The notes beneath the pieces were generated by a model that saw only the letters and a program-made list of their open reading frames with translations, had not been told where the DNA came from and searched no databases. Both the position numbers and the translations under genes were made by a program. A DNA stretch of 64,000 bases from Trichoplusia ni (taxonomy: Eukaryota; Arthropoda; Insecta; Lepidoptera; Noctuidae), in contig NC_039478.1 in assembly GCF_003590095.1 (NCBI RefSeq), positions 21,142,001 through 21,206,000 on the forward strand, in the 5' to 3' direction. Positions 44,907 through 54,900 of this stretch are shown here, one piece after another. Position 1 is the first letter of the stretch, and the number at the start of each line of letters is the position of its first letter.

Positions 44907-45575
44907 CGTACTATATCTTGTGTAGCCGCGTGTATCTTGGCAGGATCGCTTCCCTGGGACCTAGACGCCAAAACTCTCGCGGCCGCCTATGAATGGCGAA
45001 AAGATCTTCTCGAGCGCGATGAAAGGCCTCCGCCTCGAGTAGTAGGGGCCATGTTAAAGGAGCTCCGTAATGCTTTCTTGGAAGTATGGGCCGAACGGCT
45101 AACAAGTCCAGGAACAGGATCAAGGACTGTAGGTGCTGTCCGTCCGGTCCTTCAGGAATGGGTGAGCAGGCGTCATGGCGAACTAACCTTTCGCATGACG
45201 CAGATATTGTCGGGACACGGTTGCTTCGGCAATTACTTGTTCCGGATCGCCCGAAGGGAAGCCACACCTTGTTGCCACCACTGCAACGACAGCGAGGATA
45301 ATGCGCAGCATACCCTGGAGGTTTGTCCAGCATGGGCAATACAACGACAGAAAGTCGTTGCGGTAGTGGGCGGGGATCTCTCGCTTCCTTCTGTAGTAGC
45401 CTCAATGGTTGTAAGTGAGAAATCTTGGAGAGCTGTCGCCGAATTCAGTGACGAGGTCATGGCACTCAAAGAAAGTGCGGAAAGGGAGCGGGAGCTGTCG
45501 ACCACTCTCCCGATTCGTGCCCGACGCACAAGGGCTAAGAGGAGGGCTGATAATGCTCTCTTTCAGCCACCATAA
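44907..45575 (+). pseudogene. C-terminal fragment of R1-clade ORF2 (reverse transcriptase)
   Basis: The frame is open from the insertion point to the TAA at 45573, about 222 codons, and has no genuine start because the upstream endonuclease and RT domains are missing. It reads RTISCVAACILAGSLPWDL, a segment typical of the region after RT in R1-type proteins. It then has the zinc-knuckle C-x2-C-x8-H-x4-C (CHHCNDSEDNAQHTLEVC), followed by a charged tail (RARRTRAKRRADNALFQPP). No internal stop is present, so the insertion is probably young. It cannot act alone. A TRAS- or SART-like telomeric lineage is possible but not established; the CCHC motif and 3' UTR support R1 clade in general. Confidence 0.88.
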
Positions 45576-45868
45576 ATAGCTTTCGGCGGTAGACGCGGGG
45601 AAGTCTATCGCCCTAAATTAAAGCTAAAGGCGGCGCGCGCGGTGCTTCCGCGTGCTTCCTAATTGGTGGAAGTAAAATCAACTTTTTTATTTAAAGTGGC
45701 AGCTCCTGCAAGGAGTGTCCCTGCCTGGGATCGCGGTAGTTTGCATTGCGTCCCCGTGGTCTCAGTTACAAGGGAAGGGTGAAGCACTCCGGTGGTTTTA
45801 GCCGGTAGGAGTCCGGCACACCTCTCCGCCTTCCCCAGGGCGGAGAAAGTCCATGAGGATTTCCCCGG
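45576..45868 (+). other. 3' UTR of the R1-clade insertion
   Basis: It contains CTCCTGCAAGGAGTGTCCCT and the conserved end GTGAAGCACTCCGGTGG, CTCTCCGCCTTCCCCAGGG and AAAGTCCATGAGGATTTCC. The end block is the likely recognition region for the element's own reverse transcriptase and recurs at 63500-63592. Confidence 0.75.
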
Positions 45869-45894
45869 AAAAAAAAAAAAAAAAAAAAAAAAAA

Positions 45895-45903
45895 AGGTTT
45901 TAT
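45895..45903. repeat. 9-bp target-site duplication, right copy
   Basis: AGGTTTTAT, identical to 44897-44905. Confidence 0.85.
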
Positions 45904-46432
45904 GTTAGTTATACCTGTTTGAAGATAGTTTCAGCTAAAAGTGTTGGTGTTTTTTCGTTTGATACACAGCTGCCCTGCTATTAATAATTTATAAGAAAAA
46001 TGATTAGATACTTTAGACAAGATGGTCCGACTATTTCATATTTTTTTTTTTAGAGAACGGTGTTTTTGTCCGGCTTTTCGGTATTTAGATTGGTTACCCT
46101 GCTCATACGTTGCATGGATAAGCTTTCTTGCAAACGTTTTAACATAATTACGTTTGAAAAATTAATGTTCATTTTGAGTTCTTTTTTGTTTTGTCAGCAT
46201 TTCGCTACGTTTCTATTTAAAGTTGTAGAAAATGGAATAATGTACTGAATTCAAGGAGTTACCTTAGAAAAATATTCGGTCTAGATAATTAATTCTTAGT
46301 ATTGTTATTTTAATGAAGTGCTAGGCATTCTTGTTTGAATACAGAGTCTCAAGTTTTTCTAATAGGCTAAAGCTAGGAAATGTTTTTACTTCTTGAGGTA
46401 CCTACCTAAACAAATAGAGTTTATACAATATA
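45904..46432. other. Gene-free sequence
   Basis: Nothing recognised; AT-rich. Confidence 0.5.
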
Positions 46433-46675
46433 CTAGCTTTTCGCCCGCGGCTTTGCCCGCGGCTTTGCCCGCGGCTTTGCCCGCGTCGAGGTTGGTTATA
46501 TCGCGTTTCCAAGAGAACTCTTCAAAAGTCCGAGATAAAAACTATCCTATGTTCTTTCTCAAAGTCAACTCTATCTCTGTACCAAATTTCATTAAAATCG
46601 GTTCAGTGGTTTAGATGTTAAAGCGTAACAGACTGACAGACAGAGTTACTTTCACATTTATAATATTAGTAAGGA
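46433..46675 (-). mobile_element. Helitron family B, copy 2
   Basis: On the minus strand it starts A|TCCTTACTAATATTATAAAT and continues with AACTCTGTCTGTCAGTCTG, TAAACCACTGAACCGATTTT, AGAGTTGACTTTGAGAAAG and TTTTGAAGAGTTCTCTTGG, ending GGGCGAAAAGCTAG|T. The GC-rich pre-terminal segment is expanded: GCCCGCGGCTTT is repeated in tandem at 46443-46485. It is non-coding. Confidence 0.87.
46443..46485. repeat. 12-bp tandem repeat in the Helitron 3' hairpin region
   Basis: GCCCGCGGCTTT occurs three times followed by a partial fourth unit, whereas copy 1 at 21844 has a single unit. The repeated unit is the strand of the terminal GC-rich hairpin. Confidence 0.9.
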
Positions 46676-47179
46676 TATTAGTAAGGATTATACAATACAT
46701 GAAACCTGTGCCATATTGACAAGAAATATATTGTTATCTGTCGCTCATACTTTAGTGCTAATTATTCGTATCTGCGCCGGCGCATCAAGACGAACTCAAT
46801 TCATAAATTCAGTACTAATATATCTTCATCAGTCTTACTCATACATACAATTACACGTAACATGTGTTTATTTCATAACATGTTGTACCATGTCGTGACC
46901 AGTCGAGACATGTCGTGAACTTGACTGATCTTGAACGTTTGTCCCCTCTATTTAATTGTATGGATTATATTAATTATTCTAATTGTGCGTCGACGTGAGT
47001 GCGAAGTGATATTAACGATGAAAGATGTGATGAACCGTGTGAACGCGTTTTTATTCTATAAATGTTTGAAGATTATTATTATTGAAGCTTTTGACCATTT
47101 GTGTTATGCTAGTAATTGCTTTTGCGAATAACAATTTAAGGTGTAACATCGAATTGATGAAGCTCGTAAACTTGTCTTA
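46676..47179. other. Gene-free sequence with a GC palindrome
   Basis: TGCGCCGGCGCA is a perfect 12-bp palindrome at 46773-46784 (also found at 59120). At 46888-46915 CATGTCGTGA is repeated. No gene recognised. Confidence 0.45.
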
Positions 47180-47429
47180 TCCTACTTACTATTATAAAGG
47201 CGAAAGTTTGTAAGTATGGATGTATGGATGTTTGTTACTCTTTCACATAAAAACTACTGAATGGATTTGAATGAAACTTTACCACAATATAGCTTATACA
47301 TCAGAATAACTCATAGGGTACAATTTTTGAGGTTGTAAAAAAACACATTTTTTGCGCTTACATTGCAAACGCTGACTGAATCCTACAAGATAGATAGAAG
47401 GCAGACTGATAGATAGCAGGTATAAATTA
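47180..47429 (+). mobile_element. Helitron family C, 5' part, interrupted
   Basis: It begins A|TCCTACTTACTATTATAAAG and continues with GCGAAAGTTTGTAAGTATGG, GTTACTCTTTCACATAAAAA, TACTGAATGGATTTGAATGA and TAGCTTATACATCAGAATAA, the 5' portion of a widespread lepidopteran Helitron-like family. It stops at 47429 where the large inverted-repeat structure begins. No 3' end was recognised beyond 51679. Confidence 0.65.
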
Positions 47430-48122
47430 TCCCACCAAAAACATTAAATGTAAAAAAATGCCAAGTCTCTCGATGCAGTCTTTCCATCGTAAAAAGTTTT
47501 GAGATCTCATAGAAGCCAAGTCCTATTCAAAATATTTTGTAGTTATAAATCAACATTTAGTAATTGTATCAATAGTTTTCTTTATATTATAATTATAGTG
47601 ACTTGGCAATGAGCACAAGAAGAAACAAATAAAACGGCATATTTGTAGGAGTTGAAAGTTACACACACCGCATGCGTAAACATTAATATCACAAAATTAA
47701 TTTTCTTTTGGTTTATCCGTGTCGTCCCAACCGAATTTCGGCAACGGCAGTCAGTCTTAGTGTACTCTCGATTCATTTACTTTCATAAAGCGATGGCCCG
47801 TAAGGTATTCTTAATTATTGTATTGGAGCATTAGTCGGTAGTGACCATCATGATTCACACATAACAAATAATCTGATCACTGGTCTCGTCAGTAACATTT
47901 GCACATAATTCCAGGCATCAAGCAGCTTTTAATTTGTGCTCATTGCCAAGTCACTATAATTATAATATAAAGAAAACTATTGATACAATTACGAAATGTT
48001 GATTTATAACTACAAAATATTTTGAATAGGACTTGGCTTCTATGAGATCTCAAAACTTTTTACGATGGAAAGACTGCATCGAGAGACTTGGCATTTTTTT
48101 ACATTTAATGTTTTTGGTGGGA
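47430..48122. mobile_element. 693-bp unit with 189-bp terminal inverted repeats (left)
   Basis: The termini TCCCACCAAAAACATTAAAT and its complement enclose a 315-bp middle. The TIRs are 47430-47618 and 47934-48122 and are nearly identical. The unit has the form of a MITE/DNA transposon without a transposase. TA lies to its left, but TC to its right, so it has no target duplication of its own. Confidence 0.88.
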
Positions 48123-48869
48123 TCTCATTTATTTTTTGTAAGTATATTTCTTTCTTTTTTTTTAGGTGTCATAATTTCTAGGACTTCAGCTACTGCTTTG
48201 CTTAGAACCCATTCTCTATCTCTATCTCTTTTGTTTCTTCTCTGAGACTTCGTTACTTCTAATGTAAACAAGCTTAAACTTATATATATATGCATATATA
48301 TATCTACTAACTTACAAACTATAGCTAAACTAAACTAAATAACACGTAAAGTTCTCCGAATATCAATTATCACTACAATATTTTTTACTTTCGAAATGGT
48401 TTTTCATAGACAGGTGGCGCTATCAAATGAAAATTATCGAATTATTCTGAAGTACTACTTAGACTGCGCTTTGTAACGAAACCATAGCGCGATTCAGACA
48501 CGTACAACGCCATCTATCGAGCGCGCATACAATATTTATCGCAATACAATGGAGTTTTAGCTTTATTAATTTAATGAATTATGAATTTTATGTATTAATT
48601 TGTATTAATGATAGTCTGTGTATTACATTTATATTATTCTTTTCTATTCTATGTATGTATTCATCCAATTGAATAGGTACTTAAACAACGAACAAAGTTA
48701 ACAATGCAGTCAAAATCCATACATAATGTTCTTGCCAAACCGCAAATATAAAATTGTTTTCTATGGCATATTATTTTTTAATGTTTTTATAATTTTTCCT
48801 TTATATGTGGCTAAGGACCTATCTTGGTGCAAAATTTGAAGTTTCTAAGTATGCTAGAAGTACCTCAGA

Positions 48870-48915
48870 TTTTTGATGATCTGTCAGTGAGTCAGTGAGT
48901 CAGTGAGTGACAAAA
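48870..48915 (+). repeat. GAGTCAGT tandem repeat (left arm)
   Basis: GTCAGTGAGTCAGTGAGTCA, continuing GTGAGTGA. A mirrored copy lies in the right arm at about 50190-50220. Confidence 0.8.
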
Positions 48916-49146
48916 TGGTGTAACTTTGATCGACCGTAACTCCTAAACCATTAATTCAATTGGCATGTAATTTAGAACTTAAGCTTGTTCTAATGCCTAC
49001 TATTATTCCCCGAAAAGCTAAACTCCTAGCTTTGTCCACGTCGAAGATACAGGGGGGGCGAAACAGCCGCGAATCGCTTCGAGAAAAGATGGTACGGCCG
49101 TGCCCGTTTTGCTCGAGACTTGGCAGGGGCACTGCCGTGCCCTCAG

Positions 49147-49195
49147 ATAACTTATATCTTCTAACCACGCGGACGAAGTCGCGGGCAACAGCTAG
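49147..49195 (+). mobile_element. Lep1-type Helitron 3' end fragment
   Basis: AACTTATATCTTCTAACCAC, then GCGGACGAAGTCGCGGGCAA, then CAGCTAG|T. It begins exactly where the left arm stops matching the right arm. The 5' half is absent, or the arm itself belongs to a larger Helitron that ends here. Confidence 0.8.
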
Positions 49196-49952
49196 TGTCA
49201 ATATAATAAAAGCTTTTGAGTTATAAATCTAGTTGTTATTTATTAGTTGGTATTTGATCTTTTTGACGGATTAATTGGTTTTCTATTTGCTTGAATGGAC
49301 AACCGAAAAAACTCTTTTTGACTGTTAATCAAGTAGGTAGTGGTTTTTGTATAAGTGCAAAAAATGTCTATTATATTGTTGTAAAAGTTTTCCTTGTCTA
49401 TTGTGTGTATAAATGTTATTGTTTACATTAAAGTTCGTTGACTTGGATGACTATTTTCTCATGTTAAATGGCTTGGAATTAAGATAAGCGATGACTAAAT
49501 CTCACTAACGCCGGAATCTGAAAATCAACTATTCTCAAAGACGTTTTAGATGTTTACGCTGTCTATCTGTCTCTTATATTCCACGTTGATGTGACAGAGA
49601 CAACAAGATACTCGACTATTTTAAAGTGTTGTTACAGTATTCGGTAATTAAGCGTATCTTTGGTAAGATCGCTCCCATAAACCCATGGATATATCACTTA
49701 CATTGATTTAAAGCCAAAAGTCGTTGACAGCAAAGAATCTTGTTTTAATGTATCCAGTTTTGTAATAATTTGGACCAATTACTAGTTTTGTACGTTTTAT
49801 CTTAAAGGAAGTCAATGATTAACAGGTTTTTTATCTTTATTAGTAAGTTGATACAGTTTTTTGTTCAAAGGATTTTCGACATTTTGCTTCTTAGTATAGA
49901 AACTATAATTGCTTGTTTGAGATGTTTTAAATTTGAATGAGAGAAAAATTTA
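49196..49952. other. Spacer of the large inverted repeat
   Basis: About 0.76 kb of AT-rich sequence without a recognised gene or repeat. Confidence 0.6.
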
Positions 49953-51677
49953 ATCTGAGGGCACGGCAGTGCCCCTGCCAAGTCTCGAGCAAAACGGGCA
50001 CGGCCGTACCATCTTTTCTCGAAGCGATTCGCGGCTGTTTCGCCCCCCCCTGTATCTTCGACGTGGACAAAGCTAGGAGTTTAGCTTTTCGGGGAATAAT
50101 AGTAGGCATTAGAACAAGCTTAAGTTCGAAATTACATGCCAATTGAATTAATGGTTTAGGAGTTACGGTCGATCAAAGTTACACCATTTTGTCACTCACT
50201 GACTCACTGACTCACTGACAGATCATCAAAAATCTAAGGTACTTCTAGCAGACTTAGAAACTTCAAATTTTGCACCAAGATAGGTCCTTAGCCACATATA
50301 AAGGAAAAAATATAAAAACATTAAAAAATAATATGCCATAGAAAACAATTTTATATTTGCGGTTTGGCAAGAACATTATGTATGGATTTTGACTGCATTG
50401 TTAACTTTGTTCGTTGTTTAAGTACCTATTCAATTGGATGAATACATACATAGAATAGAAAAGAATAATATAAATGTAATACACAGACTATCATTAATAC
50501 AAATTAATACATAAAATTCATAATTCATTAAATTAATAAAGCTAAAACTCCATTGTATTGCGATAAATATTGTATGCGCGCTCGATAGATGGCGTTGTAC
50601 GTATCTGAATCGCGCTATGGTTTCGTTACAAAGCGCAGTCTAAGTAGTACTTCAGAATAATTCGATAATTTTCATTTGATAGCGCCACCTGTCTATGAAA
50701 AACCATTTCGAAACTAAAAAATATTGTAGTGATAATTGATATTCGGAGAACTTTACGTGTTATTTAGTTTAGTTTAGCTATAGTTTGTAAGTTAGTAGAT
50801 ATACATATATATGCATATATATATAAGTTTAAGCTTGTTTACATTAGAAGTAACGAAGTCTCAGAGAAGAAACAAAAGAGATAGAGATAGAGAATGGGTT
50901 CTAAGCAAAGCAGTAGCTGAAGTCCTAGAAATTATGACACCTAAAAAAAAAGAAAGAAATACACTTACAAAAAATAAATGAGATCCCACCAAAAACATTA
51001 AATGTAAAAAAATGCCAAGTCTCTCGATGCAGTCTTTCCATCGTAAAAAGTTTTGAGATCTCATAGAAGCCAAGTCCTATTCAAAATATTTTGTAGTTAT
51101 AAATCAACATTTAGTAATTGTATCAATAGTTTTCTTTATATTATAATTATAGTGACTTGGCAATGAGCACAAATTAAAAGCTGCTTGATGCCTGGAATTA
51201 TGTGCAAATGTTACTGACGAGACCAGTGATCAGATTATTTGTTATGTGTGAATCATGATGGTCACTACCGACTACATGCTCCAATACAATAATTAAGAAT
51301 ACCTTACGGGCCATCGCTTTATGAAAGTAAATGAATCGAGAGTACACTAAGACTGACTGCCGTTGCCGAAATTCGGTTGGGACGACACGGATAAACCAAA
51401 AGAAAATTAATTTTGTGATATTAATGTTTACGCATGCGGTGTGTGTAACTTTCAACTCCTACAAATATGCCGTTTTATTTGTTTCTTCTTGTGCTCATTG
51501 CCAAGTCACTATAATTATAATATAAAGAAAACTATTGATACAATTACTAAATGTTGATTTATAACTACAAAATATTTTGAATAGGACTTGGCTTCTATGA
51601 GATCTCAAAACTTTTTACGATGGAAAGACTGCATCGAGAGACTTGGCATTTTTTTACATTTAATGTTTTTGGTGGGA
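49953..51677 (-). repeat. Right arm of the 1.7-kb inverted repeat
   Basis: Inverted copy of 47430-49148, with the order mirrored: GC-rich end first, then the AT-rich segment, then the 694-bp TIR unit. The small length difference (1725 against 1719 bp) reflects a few indels. Short open frames in it duplicate those of the left arm and are not considered genes. Confidence 0.95.
50984..51677. mobile_element. 694-bp unit with 189-bp terminal inverted repeats (right)
   Basis: Full reverse complement of the left unit; TIRs at 50984-51172 and 51489-51677. TA follows at 51678-51679, matching the TA before the left unit at 47428-47429. The outer ends of the whole structure therefore carry a possible TA target duplication. 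Confidence 0.88.
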
Positions 51678-51929
51678 TAGAACTTTCTTAGATAACAGTA
51701 GCCTTGATCATGTTTGTGTAACAAATCATTAAGTCGCTCGGAAAATGATTTCGTTATTGGGAAACTTATTTTTTGTTTACTATTGATAATAATGTTGACA
51801 TTTTTTTTTCTATTGAAAGACTGATTGTCGGCTTTCATATTTTAAAGTAGGTAATGATTTTCGGTGGAACATTGTAAGAACAAATAAGAAGTTAAGTTTC
51901 ACGTAGGTATAAATATAATTGTTGACAGA

Positions 51930-51990
51930 CATAGAAATCTAAATAATAATTATTAAGATTACAATAATAGTTATTATTTAGATTTCTATG
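51930..51990. repeat. 20-bp perfect inverted repeat, hairpin-like
   Basis: CATAGAAATCTAAATAATAA at 51930-51949 pairs perfectly with 51971-51990 around a 21-nt AT-rich loop. Pairing resumes further out (TGAC with GTCA) after a bulge. It could be a miniature fold-back element or a small-RNA-type hairpin. Confidence 0.75.
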
Positions 51991-54900
51991 GTCACAGACT
52001 AACTGTTACACATCATATTTTACTGTCGCCTGTAACTATACTGACGCAACAATAGTCAATATTAATCCAAGGATAGCTGTATGACATAGTTACATGAATC
52101 ATAAACTTCTAGTTAAATGTTGCGAAATCTTCTTATATTTATCTCTATTTGCAAGGTAGTATGGAATTTATTACCCGCATAAGCCTACACATTAATATTC
52201 CTAAGCATATATCCTGAGAACTAGAACGCCATCTGTTTAAGAAATTAATTAAGTTCAAGAAGCCCTAATCAACGCGGCGATTGACATCGATTCGCTTATT
52301 CAATGCGCAAACTCCGAAATTGACCAATGAAATGCATTTATTTTAAATTTACTGGGTGTTCAATTGAATTAGGAAAAAAAAGGTTTTTTGTAAGCTTACG
52401 TATTTCTTTTAATGCTTCTTTCTTCTTCTATCTGTTTGGGAGCGAGCTGGTAGTAGATTGTCAGTTAATGAGCGCAAAAGGTGGTCAGATGACAATTATT
52501 GACTGATATACTTATCTTTTCATTCGAGGGTTAACTTCTTTGGTAAAGGCACCGGGAATATCCCGGTCCCTTTTAAAGGTAAAAGTGCATACAGTTCAAA
52601 AAAGGTAGTTGGTGAGATCTTTAATCTGAGCTGTGATCTGTCAGGGGCCATCCACCTCAGCTTGAAAACAAACATGGACGGCCCAAGAGAGGCATAAGAG
52701 TATAGTAAATTGTGGAGATAAAACGAATTTTGGCTATTTGATATATTATTATTATTGTTTTTCAATTAACTGCAATGTAACACTGTTCTTGTTTGTTTAA
52801 ACTGATACAATAGCGATGTAACAAATTCAGATGTGTGAAACAAAATGACGAGACGAAATAATTGTTGTTTTGACTACTTGACATACTTACGTAATGTTTT
52901 GACAGAAGCGTCATTGACACCGCCAGACGATATCGATTATTATGTTAATAAAAGATGAAACATACTGGAGAAATTTAGCTCATAACCATTACTATGAAGT
53001 TTAACATTTTTCTTACCTATGCGTCAACATTTCTTGTATAAATAGTGTAAATCGTTCAACCAAAAGCATGCACCAAAAATCAACAACACCAATATTCAAT
53101 TAGCACTAATCTGTGGTCTTTATAACAATCTGTATTTTTAGTTCATATTCACTAATTGAACACTATACAACTAAAACAAGTGAGAGTAATAAAATATTGT
53201 TTTATTTCGCCCACACTGCGAATATTCCTCACACCCGGCGACCCAAAGTTATTGTTGTTCATTAATTTATAAGATAAATGATCTATAATTTCCTCCATCC
53301 GTATCTAGGGCTTCATTTTCGACACACCCGATAATTTAACGATCGAATAAACAGTTTTATGTTCAGAAAAACGAAGAAATATCGATTGCTTATATGTAAT
53401 GACCCCTTACGGACTCAACGGATATCCTTCATATGTTCATGTTTATCAAAAAACAAAACGCAATTCGTATTTCTTATGTCGGCTACCGTTTACGAATTTC
53501 TGTATATCTTCCTTAATTTCTGCCCGAGGCTATGCGTGCCGAAAATTATTTGAGGAAACATTAAGAGAAGAGTAAAATTTTCGTAAATATGAAACGATTT
53601 GTTATGTAAATTCTGTGTTCATTTACTCTGAACAGAAGCTGGATGAAAGGAATTAAGGTGTGGGTACGGAACGTGCCGAGGAAATGTGGTATCGGATGTT
53701 TGCCTGAATGGCTCCCAAAACGCAGGAAGGTGGGAAGCATAAGAAGTGTTCATTCATTTGTTAATAAAAAGTTGAAAACCGTCAGCTTCCTTTTTCAAAT
53801 TACAGTTTTTTGACATTCCATTTACGAACGATGTTTAAAAGCTATCTGCAAAAGTCCATTCCATTTTCGAAAGCGTTTCGGTTAAAACTATTCTAAATTC
53901 AAACCGCTAGAACAAACTACCGAAAGCAATATCCAAACAGAACGGGCCTTATTAAAGGCATCAAAATTTGAAGGTTCTTTTTTCCTCAACGACTACCTTA
54001 GGAGCCTGCCTCTGGCGGGTTAACCGCTGGTCAAATCACCGTTGATGATGAATGATTACTAAGATTTCATTTAATGATGGTCTCAAACACCGGCTTCCAA
54101 CTGACAACACAAAAAGATAAAAAGACAGCCTGAAATTGTTCGGGTTTTTTGTGCACTTTGTACTGAGTAATGAAATGTGTAATATTTCTTAGTGGAGATG
54201 ATGGATGGTCTTATTATAGTGTATTGAAGGCGCTCTTTATTTTTGATCGTTTAAATTTTAAGCTACTAGATAATTTGTTTTCTATTATACTTCGGACGAA
54301 CCTATTCCTTGTTTGACATAATATAATTATTGACCTATTTTTCTTTTTATAAGTGAGGATTCCTTTTTTTAATCATCTTGAAATAACTAAACGTTATGGT
54401 CACGTTCTAAAGTAGCGCTTGGTAACGAACTTTTTTAACACAATCGAGCCAACATAATCGTTCAAAATGAAACAATTACAGCGTACCGGACTTAAATTTA
54501 AATAAAAATGTAATTATCACAGCTTAATGTAGTAAATTGTGGAATTTATATCTGCAAGTTTACGACGTCGCAGAAATTATAGTCGCTATTTAAATACGAT
54601 AAGTTAAGAATAATTAGTTAAAAACTTCTGACGCAATAATAATAAATAATTCTTACATTGCATACTTATTTTTGGAACATAAAAAAAAACAACTATAAAA
54701 GCATTAAAAAGTTTACGATCTTGTACGTGCATAAGTTTAATGGTTGAACATTTCTACACGCGGATAATCTGACCTTTTTCAAGGACATCGAAACGGTCTG
54801 GATAACCAAGGTAACATCCGCTCAATAAATACTGACCCGGTAATCAATACGACAAACAAACAACAAAACGTTTCATCATACGTGAGTTAAAACCTATTGT

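Larger units (their letters stand above)
44906..45894 (+). mobile_element. 5'-truncated R1-clade LINE insertion
   Basis: The 989-bp insertion lies between 9-bp duplications. It holds the C-terminal part of an ORF2, a ~290-bp 3' UTR and a run of 27 A (45869-45895, the last A shared with the duplication). Such truncation is the usual outcome of incomplete reverse transcription. Its GC-rich coding sequence contrasts with the AT-rich surroundings. Another, eroded copy of the same 3' UTR lies at 63500. Confidence 0.92.
47430..49148 (+). repeat. Left arm of the 1.7-kb inverted repeat
   Basis: The arm consists of a 693-bp TIR unit (47430-48122) and a ~1.03-kb segment (48123-49148). It is the reverse complement of 49953-51677 with only scattered single-base differences (for example at GAACTTAAG and TATGCTAGAAG). 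The second segment has AT-repeats, a GAGTCAGT tandem run near 48895 and a GC-rich end (GGGGCACTGCCGTGCCCTC) that can form a hairpin. No protein family was recognised in its frames. Confidence 0.95.

Noticed and set aside
44911..45405. 164-aa minus-strand frame over the R1-clade fragment
   Set aside because: It is the shadow of the GC-rich plus-strand ORF2 fragment, which has the CCHC motif and the right 3' structure.
48033..48245. 70-aa frame beginning MASMRSQNF, repeated in both arms at 48 and 51 kb
   Set aside because: It runs from a TIR into AT-rich non-coding sequence, ends in a low-complexity SLSLLFLL stretch, and is duplicated only because the arms are duplicated.
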